From: Lycocorax pyrrhopterus obiensis
Lineage: Eukaryota; Chordata; Aves; Passeriformes; Paradisaeidae
Direction of reading: 5' to 3'
DNA length: 64,000 bases
NCBI GenBank assembly: GCA_014706295.1
Contig: JACSVZ010000037.1
Span: forward strand, 3,410,001 to 3,474,000
Shown here: in pieces, positions 53,816 through 64,000 of the stretch
How the letters are laid out: every line of letters starts with the position of its first letter
Position numbering within the stretch: the first letter of the stretch is position 1
Position numbers and translations under genes: made by a program
Notes under the pieces: generated by a model
Databases searched by the model: none
Seen by the model: the letters and a program-made list of their open reading frames with translations, nothing else
Told to the model about the DNA's origin: nothing

Positions 53816-56465
53816 ATTTCCTGCTGGCGCTCCCAGAGCTGCAGGGATCTGCCCACCTGGAGTCTGGGGGCCGGGCAGGCAGCAAAGTGACATTTGTGGA
53901 GGGACATCCTGCCTTTATTCCCAGAGAGGAATCCAAGCCAGATTGAGCCGGGGAGTTTGGAACAAGCTCTTGATGTGCCACTGACTCATCTGAATTGGGA
54001 GATAAAGCACGAAAATGTGGGATGAGGCCAAATTAGTAAACAGGGCTGAGACCCTGGAAAACTCCAGGCTGGGATTTGTGTGTGGATGGGATGGGAAGGT
54101 GTCACATCCAGGCTCGTGGGCTTTCATCTCTGCTTGTGTTCCCTCAGCTCCCTGAGCTTCCACCTGCAGTTCTGAGCCGTGGGGGTGGAGAAACGTGTGG
54201 GATGCCAGGAAATCAAGGAGTGGAGGTGTTTAGCTGAATCCTCAGCGTGGAGGATGGAAATCTGTGGATCCTTGCGGGGCTGAGTTCTGTTGTTCTGCCC
54301 CTGGACTTGGTGCTGGAGTTCTTTTCCTCTGCTCAGCCCCAGTTCCTACAATGCCAGCTTTGTTCTGCCTCGCCTGGGCTGCAGCACTCAGCACAGAGGA
54401 TGCTTTAATTTTACTCCAAGCCCTGATCCCTGTTTCCTGCCCGATGATTCCCTCTTCCCTCAACAATTTGGCTTTTTCTGTGAGCTTGGGAATGCAGCGC
54501 AGGGTCTGGGAATGCAGCAGGACAGGGATGCTCATCCTGCAAGGGTGATTCAGAACCTCAGAGGGATGGTCTGTCACAGAGAGCACACAAACCACGTGCA
54601 GCTGGTGAAAACCCCGTCAGCTGCGCTCCAAAGCGTCCTTTCCCAAAGCTGGATCATCGAGACACTGATTTTTCACATGGGGATTAATTCCACAGCCACA
54701 TTCCCTCGGGAGAGGTGTCAGGGGAAGCTGGAGCTTGAAAAATGGGACTGTACCCAACCCTTGAGAGGAATAAATAAAAGTAAGGGATGAGTAGTTCTAG
54801 GACTTTTATTCATACTCCCCCCGCAGCTCCATAAACTCTCATCCCTTTAGGAAAGGGTTGTGGCACTGGGAAAGAATCCCAGTTGTTTCATGGCACCGGG
54901 GCACAGCAAAATCCATTGGGCACCTCTGGGAGGGTGACAAATTGTCACTTGTCACCCAAGTGCCACCCAACTCTGCCAGGGCAGAGGAAGGGGCAGGGAC
55001 CTGCCCTGCTTGGTCCCTCAGCTCTTCTGCAGCCAGGGAGGGCAGGAGCTCGGCTGGGCTTGGCAGGACACGACACAGGAAAAGCCTTTTCAGCCCCAAA
55101 CAAAGCGAGCCCAGAGGCTGGGGAGCTCCAGCTCCCAGCCAAGGCCCGGGGAGGGAGGGAAAAAAAAAGAAATAAAGAGCTTTTAGTGCTGAAAGAGGTC
55201 CCTGCTGGGGGAGGGGGGCCTGAGCTCCTCTGTGCGCTGGGGGAAGTCTCAACAAAAGCTGCTGGAGCTCCTCCAGCCCTGTGGGTAAACGGATGCCACC
55301 AAGGTCACTTGGGGAGAAGACAGAGCTGTTTGAGGCGAGTTGTTTTTTGATAAATCCATTTTGCTTGTCAAAGAAAGCAAACAAATGTCATCTAAGGGGG
55401 CTCGTGGCACATAATGAGTCTTTCTTCAGCTCAGGGAAAGAATATTCCTGTGTTCAGTGCTGCCTGTGCAGCTCCCCTGTTGTTCCAGGCCTGCATCTCT
55501 CACTGGACTTTCCTCAAAGTGGTGCTAAAATCTCCTGCAAAATCTGCTGCTGAATCAACCCTGCAGCTGTGCTGTTCTCCTGCAAAAAAATGAATATTCA
55601 AGGCAGAAAGGAAGGTGGGGATCCATCCAGGCCGACGAGCAGGGATAAATTCCTGGCCCTCAGCAGGAATGGTGCAGTGAGCTCAAGGTGGGAGCTGCTG
55701 TGTGGTGCTGAGCAGATGATCCCTGTCAGTTCTCTGCCCATCCATCAGCATTAAACACACAAAGGAGATGATCCGTGGGGAGAATCCATCACTTGGAGGT
55801 GCCCAGCTCAGCATCTGAGCTGAGAAATGACTCTCGGCGAGCTGAAAGGCACAGGAACTGTGTTAATGAAACAAGAAATGGGCAGTTCTGACTGCTCTGA
55901 CAAGAGCAGAACCCCTCTCTGCCCTTAGGATGGAGCATTTTTCAAGTCCACTCTGATTTCTGTCAGTCAGGGCACAGAATCCCACAGGGGTTCCTGCTCC
56001 TTGCTGGTTTTAGCACAATTTGCACAAAATTCTGTGTTCTGAAACCACCACAGGGCTCTGGGGAGAAGGGAGCCAGACCCACCTGCCCTCTCCGAATCCC
56101 TTTTCTACTGTGGCTCCCCTTTTCACTCGCCCTGGCAGACCAGCAGTGGAAATTCAGAACTCTGATGCTGTTGCTCTGCTTCCCTTTCCTCCCAAGATTT
56201 GGGAAGCTCCTCAGGCACAATTAGGAAACAATTTGCTGCAACTTCTGTCAGGATTTCCCCTCGGGGCTGCAGTGAGGGGTGGTGAACACCGAAGTGCCTT
56301 CAGTGCAGCTTTTCCCCTCTGTTTTACACGCGGAGCTGGGCCTGGGGAGATCCCGCTGCTCCTGGAAGGTTTGGCTGGGAGTTGCCCAAGGAAAAACCTG
56401 TCACCATGAGATCCATGACATAAGGAGTGCATTAGGAGGGCTAAGGAAGGATTTCATCTTTAAGC

Positions 56466-56572
56466 CATTAAATCCTGGAGTATTTGAGGTTGGAAAAGAC
56501 CTCTGGAGGTCACGTAATCCCAGTGACCTTCCCCAAGTAGCTCCTTGATGCTGCAGGAACTTGGGCTGGATA
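56466..56572 (-). mobile_element. Old CR1 LINE 3' fragment
   Basis: TTGAGGTTGGAAAAGACCTC and AGTAGCTCCTTGATGCTGCA on the plus strand. A diverged CR1 3' region in reverse orientation. Confidence 0.55.
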
Positions 56573-58377
56573 TCAGGAAGTAGCAACGGAGAAAAACACT
56601 CAGTAAATTCAAATATTTGATTAAATTCCAGTTCCAAATTCTTATGATCTGAACATAAATGAGAAGAAATACTGGGAATTTTGTGTGTGTGGAAGAGTTC
56701 ATAAAAAACCCCCATCACGTCTCCTGAAAACCGCCAGGTTTTTGCTAAATATTAAATGCACAAAGTCAACGGAACACCCCAAGCAACCAAACTCCGAAGT
56801 CTTACTCATCTTGCTTCAAAGCCTTGTCTAAACATCCACCTCCAGCCTCTGAGGGAAGGGTAGGAGCTGTAAACTGACATTTAACATGTTCCAGACACAG
56901 ACCTGGGGCTTTGTGGAGCTGTGCAGAAACGTTCTGAGCGCTGCTGCCGAAGCCAGAGCTGAGTTTGGGCACAGAATCTCTTCACCTCGGAGCAAAGTGG
57001 GTTTAGGGGTTGTGTACCTGCATTAAACTTGGGGGAAAAAATGGGAGAAAAGAGAACATCAACCACCAGGAAATGTCTGGGAAGTGAAAACCAGATTTGG
57101 GCATTGTAAAGAGTGAGGATTTGGCTCTGGTGGTACTTGGAGCTCTGTGGGAAAGGAGCTGGAGCTGATGGATTTGATGAGAAATTTAAATTTTTTAGCA
57201 ACCACTGAAAGAAAATAGAGATTTTTCAGGAGGCTTTTGGGGAAAAAAAAAACCCAATGAGAATAAAACAATGAAGAGAGAGATGATTTTGGTGTCACAG
57301 TGTGTGAGTTTCTGCTGTTCCACCTGGGATTTTTCCCTGCAGGAAACTCTCTCCTGCTCCCAGGATCACACTGGCACAGCCTCCCACATCTGCATCGTGC
57401 CCGCAGCCATCTGTGGAGAGATTTTAGTCGAGATTAGAAATACAGCTTATTCCATTATCCTGGAGCAAAACACAACCACTAAAAACAGCTCTTCTATTAC
57501 CATTTCTCCATTAAGCAATTGGTGGGAGGAAAAAACCAAACCTTTATCCCAAGGACAGAGACATTTTAATGAGTTAAATCCCCTCCACACTCCTTAGCTC
57601 ACAAGAGGGGCAGTAAATGAATTATTCTTTACAAAACCTGGCACGAACCTCAGGTAATGTGATCAAAACTATTCCATTTAAATTTTTTTTTAGTGACTAA
57701 AAGCGAGTGGCTTCAAAATTACTTTTACAACCTGTTTTTACCTGGGTTTCTCCCACTTATTCCAAAGCCCAGTGTAAATTTTGGGGTGAAGCAGCAATTT
57801 CCAGAGGGAGGAAATCAGCAGGGAACGGAGCTGTCTGGAAAGGGAAGCAGAAGGAGAACACACAGTGCTGGTGATTTGAGAATTAAATGGTTTCTGGCTG
57901 CTCAGGGTGGTTAAAAGGACAGGTAGCAGAAAATATTATTCCTGCAGCAGTGGCAGCGGATCAGACCCGTGTGGAATTAGCATAACACTTGTTATAAATA
58001 GATTTATCTGGGCCACAGCAAAGCTCAGCTGTTTTGACCAGAGTCACCTCTGAACAAAGCACATCCTTGCTGCCTGAACCCTCATCCTGGGGGCTCATGG
58101 AGCAGCTTCTGTCCCAGAGATTTCCCAGGAGATTCCCCAGGGGATGGTGCCACTGAGGATGCACTGAACCAACCTTTCCTCTGTGTGTGAGCCAAGCTGC
58201 CAGGAGTGCCAAAATCCCTTTGGGTGCCGTGGCACTGAGCCCACAGCATCCATTTGGGACATCCCAAATGGGCTCCAGGAGCCAAAGCAAGGCAGCACCT
58301 CACGGATTCTCCCACTTCCCTCCGAACATGAACTCAGGGAATTGGTTTTTTTTTTATAGAAGGTGGTGTAAATTATG

Positions 58378-58535
58378 GGAACAGGGCAGTGGTGGAGTCA
58401 CCATCCCTGGGAATGTTCCAAACCCACGTGGATGTGGCACTTGGGGACGTGGTTCAGTGGTGAACACGGTGCTGGTGGGTGGCTGCTTCAAGGTCTTTTC
58501 AAACCTTAAATGGTCCCACAATTCTGTGAAATTCC
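58378..58535 (+). mobile_element. CR1 LINE 3' fragment
   Basis: Forward copy: GGTGGAGTCACCATCCCTGG, GACGTGGTTCAGTGGTGAAC, TGCTGGTGGGTGGCTGC, ending CACAATTCTGTGAAA. Typical of CR1. Confidence 0.82.
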
Positions 58536-58564
58536 AAAGGAATTTTTCTCAAAAAATTACTTAT

Positions 58565-58742
58565 TTTTCTCCATAAGTCACCTTTTTTTTCCTCCAAAAA
58601 AATAGTTCTTTTTCTCCATAAAACACCTTATTTTTTTTTCTTTCCTTTTTTTTTTCTTTCCCTTTTTTTTTCCTTTCCTTTTTTTTTCCTTTCCTTTTTT
58701 TTTCTTTCCTTTTTTTTTTCTTTCTTTTTTTTTTTTCCCTCC
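58565..58742 (+). repeat. Polypyrimidine (TTTTTTTTCCTTTCC)n tract
   Basis: Dense T runs of 8-12 separated by CTTTCC, almost free of purines from about 58629 to 58742. Lysine-rich open frames on the minus strand are artefacts of it. Confidence 0.93.
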
Positions 58743-59343
58743 AGAAAATTCCCAGCAGCTCCCACTTTCTGGAACCCCCCACGGATCCAGTGCCACCCCA
58801 GCCTGAGCTGCTCCTGGCCTTGGGATTGCATAATCCAAGCCTTTGATGTGTGATCCCTCCCACTCAGCCCTGAGCAGGACCTGTTTCCCAAGGAAAGGAA
58901 GCCTTGGATAAACCCCATCAGCTCTTTCCAATGTTTTTCAGGAGATTTTTTCAGCCTTTCCAGTCAGATTAATCCATCCTTGTATCACCCAGAGCTTGTA
59001 AATAAGCTTTAGCAGAGTTTTTTCCCCTCAATTCTTTGTTAGATGGGGAATTAATCTCATTTTAGAGCCGGTGGGGGAATTTTAAAAGCACTTCAGTGCC
59101 TATAGAAGGATGTGGGTGGCTTGTGAAATTTCAGAAAAATCCCCTTCAATCCCATTATCGAGTAGACACAGGCTGGAGTACGTAAAATATGTTCTAAAAG
59201 CAGTGACAGAGGTACTTTGAATTGGTTCTGCTGGGTTTTGCACCAGAACCTTCTGGGGATGGGAAGATGTCGAGGGGGAGGGTCACGAAAAAGTCTTGGA
59301 ATGGGATTTTCAGAGCAGGAGCTTGGAGAGGCAGAGGGATTCA

Positions 59344-59454
59344 CACCTAAAAACGCTGAGTAACTCTGGGGTTTGGCTCAACTAAGCCTGTCCTAACACC
59401 TAAAACCACTGCATAGCTTTGGTCTTTGGCTTATCTGAGCCTGTCCTCACACCA
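59344..59454 (+). repeat. Twofold 52-base tandem duplication
   Basis: Two diverged copies, each running from ACACCTAAAA through GGTTTGGCTCA-like and AGCCTGTCCTAACACC-like sequence. Confidence 0.75.
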
Positions 59455-60021
59455 AGGTGTTTAAAGGGTTTGTAAAGCTTAGGATAAATCAAATTAAGCA
59501 GCATTGAACCAAACAAGAGCCTTGAATTCTGCCTTTATCACTCCCAGTGCTGGTAATTAAGTACAAGGTAATCAAACACAAGGCCAGGTTTTGGTTGTTT
59601 TTACACTCGTGGAAGTTTGCAGAGTTTTTTGGGCCGGGGTGAAGGGAGGAGAGTGAGGCTGGTGGGGGTGGAAGTGAATGTCTGGAAAAAAAAAAACCCA
59701 AACCCCAGAACATTCACAAATCCCGATCTCATCCAGCCCTGAGTTTGCTTTGTGGTTTCCTCATGAATCAGAGGAGGAACAGGGAGTGGGAAGAGGGGAG
59801 AAAAGGCGTTTTCAGAGCCCGGTCCAAAGCCAGCCCCCTCTTTTCCCCAGCCAGCATCCCTCATCCAAGGCTTTTGTTTCTTCTGGCAGCGTGAGGAAAC
59901 CTTTCCAGACGTTGTCCTGCTCAGAACGTGCAGCTGGAAGGGCAGAGCACGCAGAGATAAATGTGTGTGCTCTGAGAAAGGAGGAATAATTGTTGTCGTA
60001 CCCCAAAACACAGGTTGGGGT

Positions 60022-60042
60022 GCAATAATAATAATAATTATT
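60022..60042 (+). repeat. (AAT)n microsatellite
   Basis: Six to seven AAT/ATT triplets. Confidence 0.8.
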
Positions 60043-60924
60043 TAATATAACAATAACAGGTATTTTTTTAGCCTCCAGAGTTTGATTTCAGGGAGCACTT
60101 TCTGACCCTCAGGGATTTAATGCCGAAAGCACAGCCCCCCTCTAACTCCCTGATTCCTGTGTGGGTTCAGGACGTGATGGGAGCTCGTTTTTCAGTGCTT
60201 TAGGGCACACAAACATCCCTGACTCCCAGCCACGCGGGATAAGCAGAGCAATTGTTCCCTTATCTGTCCGCATGAATCAGTAACAACATTTTCTTCCCAC
60301 TCCCCTCCTCTTAATCCCCATCCTGCTCCTCCATCCTCCACGGAGCTGGCATGGCAATGATTTTCCTTGCAGAGGAGCTGTTCCCAGCTTGGAATGGGGG
60401 GGGGAAAAAAAAAATATCTTTTGGCCTGCAAGTGCAGCAATCTGTGTTGTGTTAATCAAAGGCTCATTAGGGCTGCGGGAAGATGGGGAGGGCTGGGCAC
60501 AACCTGTTGGAGCAGAGAGAAAAAGGGAATTGAGCAGCTCCTCCAAAAAAAGGCAACTGGGAATGGCAGGCTGGGCATTTCCCTGCGGTCTGGCTTTCGA
60601 CTGGGCTGCGTGTGAAGAGTTCAACGGGGTTGTTTTGGGGGCCACACTGATGAAGGGATTATCCAGGGAAAGTGGTGGATGCTCCCTCTGCCTTCGGATA
60701 ATGGAGCACGGCTCCTTCTGGGCCTGTGGGGGAGAGATTCCAGCTGGGCCTGGGATGGAGATCTCTGTGCCAGGGGGGTTTAGGGGGGGTTTTAGGGAAA
60801 GAGTTTTCCCTCAAAGGGTGGTGGGGCACTGAACAGGGAATGGGCACGGCCCCAAGGCTGCGTTTGGACAACGCTCTCAGGCACAGGGTGGGATTTTTGG
60901 GGTGTCCTGGGCAGGGCCAGGATG

Positions 60925-61045
60925 ATTTTCTGTGATTATTTCATTATTTTCTGGGATGATTTCATTATTTTCTGGGATTATTTGATGACATTCTATGATT
61001 ATTTGATCATTTTCTGGGACTCTTTGATGATTTTCTGGGATTCAA
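60925..61045 (+). repeat. TTATTTTCTGGGATGATT minisatellite
   Basis: About six imperfect copies of an 18-22-base unit (GATTATTTGATCATTTTCTG variants). Confidence 0.9.
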
Positions 61046-64000
61046 GGGCAGCAGTTTGGTTTGAAGCTGTGCACCTGAATGCCAGGGGGTCTGAGGTGTC
61101 GTGCAGGGCTGGTTTGGATCTGCTGGGCAGCACTTCCCAGTAACTCCCAGTATCTCCCAGTGGGGTGGGGATTTTTAATGTCATATTTACTGTCCTCTTC
61201 TATGCACTGTGGATCCAAAAAGTTTAATTCTGGATATTGCTGCTTTTTGGGGTAAAAAAGGAATTCCTTCCACCTGGAAACAGAGGAACACTGGACATCA
61301 GCAGATGTTGGCAAAGCAGGGTCAGGTCTTGCAGTGACCAATGGGAATTTTCTGAGTGATGCCAGCAGGACTGGACAGTCCTGAATATCCCTGCTGCTTC
61401 CAGACTGGAAATCTATGAATTCCCATGGATTAGCATGGATTTGGATGATGTTTATCCCATCAGCGTTCTTCAGGCGTCCCTGTTTTACCTGTGCTCAGGG
61501 AAGGGGCTGAGCAGGCATCTGAACCTCTGGGAGGTTGATTTTTCCTGATGTCTCAGCAGGGAGAGCGGGAAAACACAGGGAAAAAAAAGGCTGGCACAGG
61601 GAGCAGTGCCAATGCCACGTTCTTCGTGCAATCCAGGCTCTTTTTGGGGTTCAGAAGGGAGAAATTTGGGGGTTCTCTGAGGGTTTTGTGAGCAGGGTGG
61701 GGTGACAGACAGCCGGGAATGTCATCCCTGGGTGACAGTGCTGGGAAATGGGAAATGGGAAGGCCAAGGCCAGCATGAAAAGGCCCAGCCTTGGCAGAGG
61801 GTTGGGAATCTCACAGAGCAGGAGAATCGTGGGGACGCAGCCAAGGGAACACAGCCGCAGTGTGGGGCTCACAATGCAGCTCCTGTGGCGGCCGCCACAA
61901 GGGAGGGCATTGTCCCCGTGCCCGGCCTGTCCCTGCCCCACGTGCGGGGCCACGGGCACTTCGTGGGCTCAAAGTCGCCGGGCAGAGGCCGAGGACAAGC
62001 AGCAATCAGTGCAGGATGAGCCCCTGCCCCCAGGACAGAGATGATTCCCTGTCCCGCAGCTCCTGGGAACAAGAGCCGGAGTGTGAGCGTGTTGGGAGCG
62101 TTTGTGCCGGGAGCCAGGGGACGTTCGGCACTGCCACGGCCCCAAAGGGACACCTGCCACTGCTCTGCCTCTCTCAATGGGACTTTCTCACCATTTCCCA
62201 CCACAGTTCCCCCTTTTTCTCTCTCTTTCGGCTCTCCAGGGCATGGGAAGGGGATGAGGAGGGAGCAGAGCCGGCCCAGGTGCGCGAGCGGTGCCCGGGG
62301 TTCTGGAGCACAAAGCGGCACAGGAAGCAAAGCCACGGCTCTCTTTGGCTGCCAGGATGCAGAGCTGGAGCTGAGGGCTGCATTCCCAGCTGGAATAAAT
62401 CAGCAGCTTCATGGATGAGTGCAAACTCTGCCCTGGAGAGGCAAAAAAAAGCACTTTTCCCTTCCTTTCTCCCACTTCTCTTTGCTAACCCACCCTTCCC
62501 TCCCTGCCCCATTTTCTCGGCCCCCTCCTGCCTTGCAGCATCCCCTGGTTTTGCCAGCGTGTCCTTTGACTGTTCCCTGCTCCCGTGGCTCCCTGAGATC
62601 CCTCTGCGTTCCAGCTGGAGCTTCCAAGCACGCAGGCCCTGCGTCCCGGCCAAGCCGTGTGAGCTCCGTGTGGGGCAGGGCGAATATTTAGGGATAAAAC
62701 AAAGCTTTCTCCCCGGCAATAACATCCCAGACTAAACAACGTCCTCGCTCCAGCTCTTTCTGGTTGGAGGCAGAAGGGTTTCTCAGGAGATTTGCTGCCA
62801 GTGGCGGGGTTTTTTTTCCCCCAAAACAACTTTTCTGTGGAATTCCAGCGAGTCACGAGCCCTGAGCTCCCCACACCGTTAGCAGCAAGGTGCAGGGCTG
62901 CCCTATTTTGCATCAGACTGATTTGTTTTTGGATTAAAATCCCGTTTAACCCCTACTGATGTCCTCTAATTCGATGTAGATCAGCGACCAGGCCTCAGCC
63001 TTCAGCTGCAGGGCCTAATTTGTCACTTGTGGGGTGTGATTTAAGGCCTGGGTTTAACACGCGGACATTTACCAGTCAATTCTGCAATTCCTCAGCCACC
63101 CACAGCCTCTCTCCCCTGATTCTGCAGCTGTCCTGCCCTTCTGGCTCAGAATTCAGGCTGATATTTGTGGCAGCAGTGGGGGACGTGTGGCTCATGCCAG
63201 AAAATCCAACCTGTCTGCTTTCCCTTGCTGCCCAAATGACGGGTTGATCATTAATTTGTGGTATTTGGGTTTTTTTTTTTTTTGATTAAAGTTGCAGCTT
63301 CTGCTAATGAGTGATCACATGGGAGAAATCAAAGACTTTGTGGTGCCAGAGAAAAGGCCACAGGCAAATTTTTTTAAAAAAAGGGATTTTATGCTTCCTA
63401 TTTTAAGATCTGTCACGTGTTTGGAAGTGGCTGCTGCAGTCACAGCTCCACGGACAAGGACGTCTGGACAGAGCTCCAAAATACCCCCTCCAAATGCCTC
63501 CTCCTCACTTTTGTGCCTGGCTTTATTCCCTGTTTGCTTGAATAAAAGCACAGTGAACAGATTTTTATTTATTTAGGGAAATTTAGCAACCTGCAGCTTG
63601 ACCTGCTGTGGCTTGGGGTGAGAATTCTTTCCCTCAGTTTATCTCGGCCGTGAGGAAAACACTGGATTTGTGAATGGAATTTTTGTGGGATTCCAGTTTG
63701 TGGGGTCTCAGTTTTGCTGGAATGCAGGTGGAGCTAAAAACCCAGGATTTCTCCCCATTCCCAGCTTAGGAAGAGCCATCCATGTCTGCCAGCTCAGCCA
63801 GGCACCTGGGGGGATTTAAATGCAGCAGGATTTGACATTAACTCCTTATTTTATCCCATACTGGGAATATCCCCGGATCCAGTTTGTTCCACTGGCTGTT
63901 CCAGTGCAACTGGTTTGGCAAAGGTGTTTCTGCACCCTGGTTCCTGCTCCTGGAGCTGGGGGAAACTTCTGGGACATGGCAGATCCCGCATGGAATTTGC

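Larger units (their letters stand above)
44227..64000 (+). other. ACAP3 intron 1 (partial)
   Basis: 19.8 kb without any exon I can support on either strand. It holds CR1 fragments, several minisatellites and microsatellites, and a CpG-rich patch near 61.86-62.33 kb. Open frames here show no recognisable protein family. Confidence 0.75.

Noticed and set aside
61791..62735. 314-codon open frame with a Cys-x2-Cys...His...Cys patch recalling a retroviral nucleocapsid zinc knuckle
   Set aside because: The spacing does not fit the CCHC consensus, and no other retroviral domain, LTR or primer-binding site is visible. Pro/Arg/Ser-rich composition suggests a chance frame in GC-rich DNA.
1..64000. tRNA, rRNA or snRNA genes
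   Set aside because: I saw no cloverleaf with A and B boxes and no rRNA or snRNA signature, but small RNA genes are hard to exclude by eye.

Overview
The window is vertebrate nuclear DNA and almost certainly from a bird, probably a neoavian or passerine. Its genes are split by GT-AG introns, several promoters are CpG-rich, and the only interspersed repeats I recognise are short 3' fragments of CR1 retroposons. The gene order TAS1R3 - CPTP - INTS11 - PUSL1 - ACAP3 is the one found at human 1p36.33, whose avian counterpart lies on a gene-dense microchromosome (chicken 21). I assigned genes by reading spliced exons and comparing them with family knowledge; no database was searched.

Layout. 1-1.87 kb: first two coding exons of TAS1R3 on the minus strand; the rest lies left of the window. 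4.1-5.3 kb: complete two-exon CPTP, minus strand. 5.3-14.3 kb: complete INTS11, plus strand, 17 coding exons giving 600 residues, sharing a divergent CCAAT/GC-box promoter with CPTP. 16.4-17.5 kb: an intact single-exon P2Y-like G-protein-coupled receptor on the minus strand; I know of no mammalian counterpart at this position. 20.5-40.2 kb: complete PUSL1, minus strand, eight coding exons (299 residues) spread over 20 kb. 40.2-44.2 kb: the PUSL1/ACAP3 divergent intergenic region, with a cluster of CR1 fragments and a GC-rich minisatellite. 44.18-44.23 kb: first coding exon of ACAP3, plus strand. From there to the end I see no further exon; this is ACAP3 intron 1 (at least 19.8 kb), with minisatellites, simple repeats and CR1 fragments.

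The genes do not form one pathway. They are a conserved neighbourhood of housekeeping genes (ceramide-1-phosphate transfer, Integrator RNA endonuclease, pseudouridine synthase-like, Arf GAP) with two chemosensory or signalling receptor genes set among them. The most unusual item is the P2Y-like receptor, in which the DRY-motif arginine is replaced by leucine. Other points of note are a strong-context uORF before INTS11, a tandem splice donor in PUSL1 exon 1, and several locus-specific minisatellites next to exons or promoters.
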